Shown here one piece after another: positions 58,618 to 64,000 of a stretch of 64,000 bases of DNA. Source of the stretch: Methylovulum miyakonense HT12 (lineage in GTDB: Bacteria; Pseudomonadota; Gammaproteobacteria; Methylococcales; Methylomonadaceae); NCBI RefSeq assembly GCF_000384075.1, contig NZ_KB913025.1:1306119-1370118 (forward strand), given 5' to 3'. The translations under genes were made by a program, and so were the position numbers. Position 1 is the first letter of the stretch; the number at the start of each line of letters is the position of its first letter. The notes below the pieces were generated by a model, which did no database searches, was not told where the DNA came from, and saw only the letters and a program-made list of their open reading frames with translations.

Positions 58618-60108
58618 ATGCAATTACCCGTATTAAATGAAGCCCCTGCGGCAAAAGGCGGCTGCTCTGCCAGCTCTTGCGGTACCACCGACAACCAAAT
58701 GGACACACTGCCCGATTCGATCCGGGAAAAAGTCCAGAACCATCCGTGTTATTCGGAAGACGCACATCATTATTTTGCGCGTATGCACGTTGCGGTGGCT
58801 CCGGCTTGTAATATCCAGTGCCATTACTGCAACCGCAAATACGATTGCGCCAACGAATCACGTCCTGGCGTGGTGTCCGAATTGTTGACCCCTGACCAAG
58901 CCGTGAAAAAAACCATGGCGGTCGCGGCGACGATTCCGCAAATGACCGTGTTGGGTATCGCGGGCCCTGGCGACCCGCTCGCCAACCCTGAGCGCACTTT
59001 CGAGACCTTCCGCCGTTTAAGCGAAGAGGCTCCGGACATCAAGCTCTGCGTCTCGACCAACGGCTTGGCTTTGCCCGATGCTGTGGAAGAATTGTCCAAA
59101 CACAATATCGACCATGTCACCATCACCATCAACTGTGTTGACCCTGAAATCGGCGCGAAGATTTATCCGTGGATATTCTGGAACAACAAACGCATCAAGG
59201 GCAAAAAAGCCGCGAAAATCCTGATTGACCAGCAACAAAAAGGCCTGGAAATGTTGATTGCCAAAGGCATATTGGTCAAGGTCAATTCGGTGATGATCCC
59301 TGGGGTCAACGACCAGCATTTGGCGGAAGTCAGCCGCGTGGTCAAATCCAAAGGCGCATTTTTGCATAATGTCATGCCGCTGATTGCCGAAGCCGAACAC
59401 GGCACCTTCTACGGCGTGATGGGCCAGCGCGGCCCGACTCCAGATGAACTGCAAGACCTGCAAGACAGTTGTTCCGGCGACATGAACATGATGCGCCATT
59501 GCCGCCAATGCCGTGCCGATGCGGTGGGCTTGTTGGGCGAAGACCGGGGCGATGAGTTCACGCTGGATAAGATTGAAGAGATGGAGATTGACTATTCGGC
59601 GGCGATGGAAAAACGTAAAGTCATCCATCAGGCCATCCAAGAGGAAATGGACAGCAAGCGTTTGGAAAAATCACAGAAAGCCGAGCAGTTCAAGGCCGAA
59701 CCTAAATTGGCAACCCGCCCTGTGCTCATGGCAGTGGCGACCAGTGGACAAGGGCTCATCAATGTCCACTTCGGTCATGCCAAAGAGTTCTTGATTTATG
59801 AAGCTTCCCCCGACGGCGTGCGTTTCATCAGCCACCGCAAGGCCGACCAATACTGTGGCGGCGACAGCACTTGCGGCGATGGCGAAAGCGTCCTGCAACA
59901 AACCGTCCGCGCCTTGGCCGGTTGCGAAGCGGTGTTGTGTTCCAAAGTCGGTTACGAGCCTTGGGATTTGCTGGAAAAGGCCGGCATCATGCCCAATGGG
60001 GAACACGCGATGGAACCCATTGAAGACGCGGTGTTGGCGGTGTACAAGGAAATGGCGGCGGCGGGCAAGTTGGACGCCAAGCCCGAAGCATTGCGGGCGA
60101 GCGCATAA
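58618..60108 (+). CDS. nifB: Nitrogenase cofactor biosynthesis radical SAM protein NifB
   Basis: The 496-aa enzyme makes NifB-co, the Fe8S9C precursor of FeMo-co. The radical SAM motif CNIQCHYC has C64, C68 and C71; additional cysteines in the N-terminal region (C16, C21, C44) and CRQCRADAVG in the middle serve K-cluster binding. Residues about 370-480 form a fused NifX/NafY-like cofactor-carrier domain. An in-frame TTG at 58582 is rejected because the ATG at 58618 begins the standard protein. A sigma-54 promoter and two NifA sites lie upstream. It leads the nif accessory cluster. Confidence 0.97.
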   Translation: MQLPVLNEAPAAKGGCSASSCGTTDNQMDTLPDSIREKVQNHPCYSEDAHHYFARMHVAVAPACNIQCHYCNRKYDCANESRPGVVSELLTPDQAVKKTMAVAATIPQMTVLGIAGPGDPLANPERTFETFRRLSEEAPDIKLCVSTNGLALPDAVEELSKHNIDHVTITINCVDPEIGAKIYPWIFWNNKRIKGKKAAKILIDQQQKGLEMLIAKGILVKVNSVMIPGVNDQHLAEVSRVVKSKGAFLHNVMPLIAEAEHGTFYGVMGQRGPTPDELQDLQDSCSGDMNMMRHCRQCRADAVGLLGEDRGDEFTLDKIEEMEIDYSAAMEKRKVIHQAIQEEMDSKRLEKSQKAEQFKAEPKLATRPVLMAVATSGQGLINVHFGHAKEFLIYEASPDGVRFISHRKADQYCGGDSTCGDGESVLQQTVRALAGCEAVLCSKVGYEPWDLLEKAGIMPNGEHAMEPIEDAVLAVYKEMAAAGKLDAKPEALRASA

Positions 60109-60112
60109 AACC

Positions 60113-60187
60113 TAGGATGAGCTGACGCAAGGAAGCCCATCCATCAATCAGGCATTGTGATGGGCTTCCTTAGTTCAGCCCATCCTA
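60113..60187. repeat. Nested inverted repeat in nifB-ferredoxin spacer
   Basis: Outer arms TAGGATGAGCTGA and TCAGCCCATCCTA (one mismatch) enclose perfect inner arms AAGGAAGCCCATC (60129-60141) and GATGGGCTTCCTT (60159-60171). A partial copy occurs at 62227, so this is a dispersed element; here it may also modulate read-through within the operon. Confidence 0.8.
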
Positions 60188-60201
60188 CATTGGAGTCCGA
60201 C

Positions 60202-60480
60202 ATGGCAGTAACAATCATCGAATCCTGCGTCAACTGCTTTGCTTGCGAACCCGTTTGCCCTAGCAAGGCGATTTTCGAAAGCAAGCCGCATTTTAAGGTC
60301 AATCCCAACAAATGCACGGAATGCGAAGGCGATTATCCGGTGTTCCAGTGCGCGAGCATCTGCCCGATTGAGGGCGCAATTTTGAATTCATTAGGCGAAG
60401 CCATCAACCCGCCTGGCTCATTGACAGGCATCCCGCCGGAAAAAATGGCGGAAGCGATGGCCGAGCTGCAATCGCATTAA
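60202..60480 (+). CDS. 2[4Fe-4S] ferredoxin (FdxN/nif-associated type)
   Basis: The 92-aa protein has two ferredoxin cluster motifs: C9, C12, C15, C19 (CVNCFACEPVCP) and C38, C41, C50, C54, the second with the eight-residue insertion typical of nif-linked ferredoxins. It probably donates electrons to NifB or nitrogenase. The ATG at 60202 is preferred over 60157, whose leader runs through the repeat. It lies ten bases before the NifO-like gene. Confidence 0.9.
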   Translation: MAVTIIESCVNCFACEPVCPSKAIFESKPHFKVNPNKCTECEGDYPVFQCASICPIEGAILNSLGEAINPPGSLTGIPPEKMAEAMAELQSH

Positions 60481-60489
60481 GGACAAACA

Positions 60490-60909
60490 ATGGCTACCGT
60501 GGTGTTTTACGAGAAACCGGGCTGCATCAATAATCGGCGGCAAAAAGAGCTGCTGGTGGCGGCGGGGCACCAGGTGATCGCTAAAAATTTATTATCCGAA
60601 GCTTGGCACGCAGACCGTTTGCGTGCTTTTTTTGGTTCGCTGCCCGTGCGCAACTGGTTTAACTACAGCGCACCGGCGATAAAAATTGGCCAAATCAGGC
60701 CGGAAAAATTGGATGAGCAACGCGCCTTGGCGTTGATGGTGGATAACCCGTTGCTGATCCGCCGCCCGTTGTTGCAAGTGGGCGAGGATTTGCGCGTGGG
60801 TTTCGACCCGCAGTTAGTGGATGAATGGATAGGCTTGACGGAGCGTACCGGCGCGGATTTGGAAAGCTGTCCTAAGACGCTTGCCCAAGCAAGCTGCGGT
60901 CATGGTTAA
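60490..60909 (+). CDS. NifO-like nitrogenase-associated protein (ArsC/Spx fold)
   Basis: The 139-aa protein has an ArsC-like start (VVFYEKPGCINNRRQKELL, C12) and the RPEKLDEQRALALMVDNPLLIRRPLL pattern of the nitrogenase-associated ArsC-family proteins (NifO type). In Azotobacter NifO is linked to nitrate tolerance of nitrogen fixation and molybdenum allocation. The redox role of C12 is unclear. Its 3' end overlaps the flavodiiron gene start by eight bases. Confidence 0.85.
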   Translation: MATVVFYEKPGCINNRRQKELLVAAGHQVIAKNLLSEAWHADRLRAFFGSLPVRNWFNYSAPAIKIGQIRPEKLDEQRALALMVDNPLLIRRPLLQVGEDLRVGFDPQLVDEWIGLTERTGADLESCPKTLAQASCGHG

Positions 60910-62185
60910 GCCGCCGCTACTGGTTCACGATGGCGTCGCGCAAGCCGTGGCCTTGTCTGGGCGGGTGCATTGGATAGGCGCGCTGGATCCGCATCTGCGC
61001 ACTTTCGACATCATTTTAAAAACCGCCAACGGCACCAGCTACAACGCCTATCTGGTGCGTGGCAGCACTGGCGTGGCGATCATCGACACGGTGAAGGAAA
61101 GCTTCGCCGCCGATTTTTTCGCGCGTTTGGAAACCGTGGCGCGCTATGACGAGATCAGCGTCATCGTCTTGAACCATCTGGAGCCTGACCACACTGGCGC
61201 GCTGCCAGAGCTGATGCGCCGCGCCCCACAAGCGCGTCTATACATCTCGCAAAAAGCGCAGACCATGGTCAAAGCCTTGCTGAAGCAAGACGATTTGGCA
61301 TTCACGCCCGTATTGACGGGCGACAGCGTATCGCTAGGCGATAGGACGCTGCAATTTTTGCACACGCCCTATCTGCATTGGCCCGATACCCAATGCACCT
61401 ACTTGCCGGAAGAACACACGCTGTTTTCCGGCGATGTGTTCGGTTGCCATTTTTGCGACAGCCGCTTGTTCAACGACCAGGTCGGCGATTTCCGTTTCTC
61501 GTTTGAATATTACTACGCACACATCATGCGCCCGTTCAAGGACTATGTGAACCGTGCCTTGGATCTGATCGAGCCGCTGTTGCCGCTGGAAAAAATTGCC
61601 CCCGCGCACGGGCCGTTGTTGCGTGACCGCCCACAGCGTTACGTGAAGCGTTACCGTGAACTGTCACAAGCGGCTTTGCAAAACGAAAACCATGACGGTG
61701 AGAAAACCCTGCTGATTTTTTACATCAGCTCCTATGGCAACACCCAGCGCATGGCTGAAGCGATTTACGAAGGCGCGATGGTCATCGAGCAAGTGCGGGT
61801 GTCGCTGTATGACTTGGAAGGCAGCGAGCTGGAACCGTTTGTGGATTTGATCGAAGGTGCGGATGGCATTGTTTTCGGAACCCCCACCATTAACGGCGAT
61901 GCCGTCAAGCCCGTTTGGGATTTGCTGTCGTCGCTGGCGGTCATCAACTTAAAGTCCAAGCTCGGCGGCGTGTTCGGATCTTACGGCTGGAGCGGCGAAG
62001 CCGTGCGGATGGTGGAAGACCGTTTGCGCGGCCTGAAATTGCGCGTACCCGTGCCAGGCCTGCGGATCAAGCTGATCCCGACCGAGGAAGAGATCGCCTT
62101 ATGCCATGATTTCGGGCGTGAACTGGCCCAGGAATTGGTGGGGCAACGGCAAAGCAAAGTCATTGATATGGCGGATCTGGCGTAG
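60902..62185 (+). CDS. Flavodiiron protein (FprA-type A flavoprotein)
   Basis: The 427-aa protein has an N-terminal metallo-beta-lactamase-like diiron domain with H92-L-E94-P-D96-H97 (NHLEPDH), then a further Asp and His (LFSGDVFGCH, APAHGP). A flavodoxin domain follows from about residue 262 (IFYISSYGNTQRMAEAI). These cytoplasmic enzymes reduce O2 to water or NO to N2O using ferredoxin or rubredoxin. Being inside the nif cluster, it may protect nitrogenase from O2. Its ATG at 60902 overlaps the NifO-like gene; a TTG at 60881 is also in frame. No rubredoxin domain is fused. Confidence 0.93.
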   Translation: MVKPPLLVHDGVAQAVALSGRVHWIGALDPHLRTFDIILKTANGTSYNAYLVRGSTGVAIIDTVKESFAADFFARLETVARYDEISVIVLNHLEPDHTGALPELMRRAPQARLYISQKAQTMVKALLKQDDLAFTPVLTGDSVSLGDRTLQFLHTPYLHWPDTQCTYLPEEHTLFSGDVFGCHFCDSRLFNDQVGDFRFSFEYYYAHIMRPFKDYVNRALDLIEPLLPLEKIAPAHGPLLRDRPQRYVKRYRELSQAALQNENHDGEKTLLIFYISSYGNTQRMAEAIYEGAMVIEQVRVSLYDLEGSELEPFVDLIEGADGIVFGTPTINGDAVKPVWDLLSSLAVINLKSKLGGVFGSYGWSGEAVRMVEDRLRGLKLRVPVPGLRIKLIPTEEEIALCHDFGRELAQELVGQRQSKVIDMADLA

Positions 62186-62226
62186 AGCCGAGTGAATATT
62201 TGTCCACGAAATAGACGAAAAAATTT

Positions 62227-62283
62227 GTAGGATGGGCTGGCGTAATGAAAGCCCATCGTGCGCTGTTTATTGATGGGCTTCCC
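62227..62283. repeat. Partial copy of the nifB-spacer repeat
   Basis: GTAGGATGGGCTGGCG begins a shortened copy of the 60113 element; its inner arms are AAGCCCATC (62249-62257) and GATGGGCTT (62272-62280). The right outer arm is missing. Confidence 0.7.
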
Positions 62284-62325
62284 TTTTATAGTTTCCATGC
62301 CGGAAACTGGGAACGATGAATGTAA

Positions 62326-62350
62326 TTTCGTGCCTTTCGTGTATTTCGTG
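62326..62350. repeat. Three TTTCGTG direct repeats, 9-base period
   Basis: TTTCGTG occurs at 62326, 62335 and 62344 with two-base spacers. It forms part of a short T/C/G-rich tract in the gap between the flavodiiron gene and the ferredoxin gene. The gap (62186-62394) holds no gene I can support. Confidence 0.6.
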
Positions 62351-62370
62351 GACAACAAACATAATTTTAA

Positions 62371-62682
<312 letters not shown>

Positions 62683-62707
62683 ACCAAACTTCACAGGAGC
62701 AAAACCC

Positions 62708-63058
62708 ATGGCCTTGATCACTTTTTCAAACCCCCAATATAAAGACAAAACCGTCTATGCGGTCGCTGGTAGCCACACCCAAACGCTGTTAAAACTTGCC
62801 CGCGAAAACAAAATCCCCATTAATTTTGAGTGTGAAGATGGCGAATGCGGCACTTGCCTGGTTAAGGTCAGCAGCGTCGATAAAAAACTTGAACGCATGG
62901 GCGGGACCTTAACGGAAAAAGAAAAAGCCGTGTTACGGCAATGCGGCAAAATCTCTAAAGAAGAGATGGAGCAAGTGATCGTCGATGACTTGCCACCGCC
63001 TTGGCGCTTGGCCTGCCAGATGATTGTCCGTGACGAAGACATTTTGGTCGAATATTAA
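62708..63058 (+). CDS. FeSII (Shethna protein II)-like 2Fe-2S protein
   Basis: The 116-aa protein carries a 2Fe-2S site at C42, C47, C50 and C103 (ECEDGECGTC, RLACQ). The long loop between them (TLTEKEKAVLRQCGKISKEE) and the ending DEDILVEY match Azotobacter FeSII as I recall it. FeSII binds oxidised nitrogenase during O2 stress and locks it in a protected, inactive complex. The ATG at 62708 follows AGGAGC. A simple electron-transfer ferredoxin is the alternative, but the insertion loop favours FeSII. It ends three bases before nifQ. Confidence 0.85.
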   Translation: MALITFSNPQYKDKTVYAVAGSHTQTLLKLARENKIPINFECEDGECGTCLVKVSSVDKKLERMGGTLTEKEKAVLRQCGKISKEEMEQVIVDDLPPPWRLACQMIVRDEDILVEY

Positions 63059-63061
63059 GCC

Positions 63062-63634
63062 ATGTCCGCCGCGCTCCAACTCCAGGATAGCCGGGAACGC
63101 TTCTATGACCGGCTCATGCCAGAATCCATCATTACGCCTAACCATGATTGGCTGGCCTGCATGTTGGCCAGTTGGTGCGATGGGGCGGGGGTATTGCCTG
63201 ACTATCTGGGGTTGGAGCCCCAACACTTTAAGGTTTTGACTAACCATTATTTCCCTAGCGTAAACTTTCCGGAACAAGCCCCGTCGGGCAGTAAGCTGGA
63301 CTATAGCCGTATGCTGGAGAAAGACGACCTGGTGAACCTGCTCAAGCTTTATAGCAAGGAAACGCCGGAAACTGATTGGATGATAGCCATCATCGTCGCC
63401 GGCTCTTTAGGTAGCGACCATCTTTGGCAGGATTTAGGGTTGTGGTCGCGCCCGCAACTCAGCGCGATGCTGCACTACAACTTCCCCGAACTTGCCGCCA
63501 AAAACAACAAGGATATGAAGTGGAAAAAATTCCTCTACAAACAGTTATGCGAGGCGGAAGGCATTTATGTTTGCCGCGCGCCCTCGTGTGAGGTTTGTAT
63601 TGATTACCCTAAGTGTTTTGGGGCTGAGGATTAG
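63062..63634 (+). CDS. nifQ: Nitrogenase molybdenum-donor protein NifQ
   Basis: The 190-aa protein ends with the NifQ cysteine signature C-x4-C-x2-C-x5-C (C171, C176, C179, C185), which holds a Mo-Fe-S cluster passed to NifEN/NifH in FeMo-co synthesis. The helical N-terminal two thirds are typical. It starts three bases after the FeSII stop, so it is co-transcribed. Presence of nifQ implies molybdenum nitrogenase elsewhere in the genome. Confidence 0.93.
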   Translation: MSAALQLQDSRERFYDRLMPESIITPNHDWLACMLASWCDGAGVLPDYLGLEPQHFKVLTNHYFPSVNFPEQAPSGSKLDYSRMLEKDDLVNLLKLYSKETPETDWMIAIIVAGSLGSDHLWQDLGLWSRPQLSAMLHYNFPELAAKNNKDMKWKKFLYKQLCEAEGIYVCRAPSCEVCIDYPKCFGAED

Positions 63635-64000
63635 CGTTCAAATTTTGATAAACCATTAACCTTAAGGCGCTGGTTCCGTTTTGCTTTAGTGGTGGCCATG
63701 CCTTCGCTAAGATTATCGAGAAAAGGCTAAACCGTCATCAGCCACGGAATTTCGTATTCCCTATCACTAGGAAAGCGGGTAAGCATCCGCCGTGATTATT
63801 GCTAGTGATGGTTTCTTGTTAAAAGCCTCATCCGTTTTTGCCTGAAAAGCCTATCCTTAACGCTGTGGCGGTCTGCCGCTATCATCCATGCCCAAGAATT
63901 CTGGTGAAATTACGGGGTATTGCCTAAAAATATGCAGATAAAAGCCGGAAATAGCCAGCCTTAGCAATCAGGGAGGCTATTTCCGGAGCTAGTATATGGA
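63635..64000. other. Intergenic region with one long hairpin, no gene seen
   Basis: The 366 bases after nifQ contain no ORF I can support. A perfect 12-bp inverted repeat (CCGGAAATAGCC at 63945-63956 with GGCTATTTCCGG at 63975-63986, 18-base loop) lies near the right edge. It may terminate an operon or belong to a promoter region of a gene beyond the window. Confidence 0.6.

Overview
This 64 kb window looks like the chromosome of a diazotrophic gammaproteobacterium, most likely an aerobic methanotroph of the Methylococcales. This is inferred from gene content. A protein resembling PmoD/AmoD (the copper protein accompanying methane and ammonia monooxygenases) sits beside a Met/His-rich cupredoxin. 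A nif accessory cluster carries nifB, nifO-like, nifQ and a Shethna FeSII protein. PEP-CTERM/exosortase-type and LPS genes are also present. No pmo, mxa or nifHDK gene lies inside the window, so the assignment stays provisional.

Layout: 0-9.6 kb holds the C-terminal part of an Hsp70-family protein, ahpC, an unknown 169-aa protein, a lone radical SAM protein, nadC with a flavin-reductase-like gene, tRNA-Leu(CAG), small and secreted unknowns, a dicarboxylate symporter and a methyltransferase. 9.8-12.1 kb is a nucleotide-sugar pair (galU, manC). 12.37-12.74 kb is a non-coding element packed with hairpins and bounded by inverted repeats. 12.8-18.4 kb holds a secreted metalloprotease, a DUF1800/DUF1501 pair and a methyltransferase. 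18.7-20.1 kb is a two-gene unit coding a heme-oxygenase-fold diiron-type protein and a LuxI-like/PEP-CTERM acyltransferase. Facing it is a YfiR, GGDEF/ETL, TonB-receptor operon (20.1-25.2 kb).

25.4-40.7 kb is mostly housekeeping: apeB-msrB, a NuoM-like/DUF2309 pair whose DabA-like protein seems to have lost its zinc site, guaB, trpDC, a DUF2914 protein, guaA-tadA and pgi. 41.0-44.4 kb is a copper/redox group: PmoD-like protein, cupredoxin, YqaA-like protein, an unknown membrane protein and a Tat-exported superoxide-reductase-like protein. 44.5-50.6 kb is an LPS region with two GT9, two tandem GT2, one unknown and an O-antigen ligase. moaB, DUF423 and pepN follow. 54.8-57.4 kb encodes a four-TM coiled-coil protein coupled to a possible SPFH-like coiled-coil protein, with a PuuD-N-like membrane protein next.

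The right end (58.4-63.6 kb) is a nif accessory cluster. nifB has a sigma-54 -24/-12 element and two TGT-N10-ACA NifA sites. Downstream come a dicluster ferredoxin, a NifO-like protein, a flavodiiron protein, a plant-type 2Fe-2S ferredoxin, an FeSII homologue and nifQ. FeMo-co assembly, electron carriers and two likely oxygen-protection functions are thus collected in one place.
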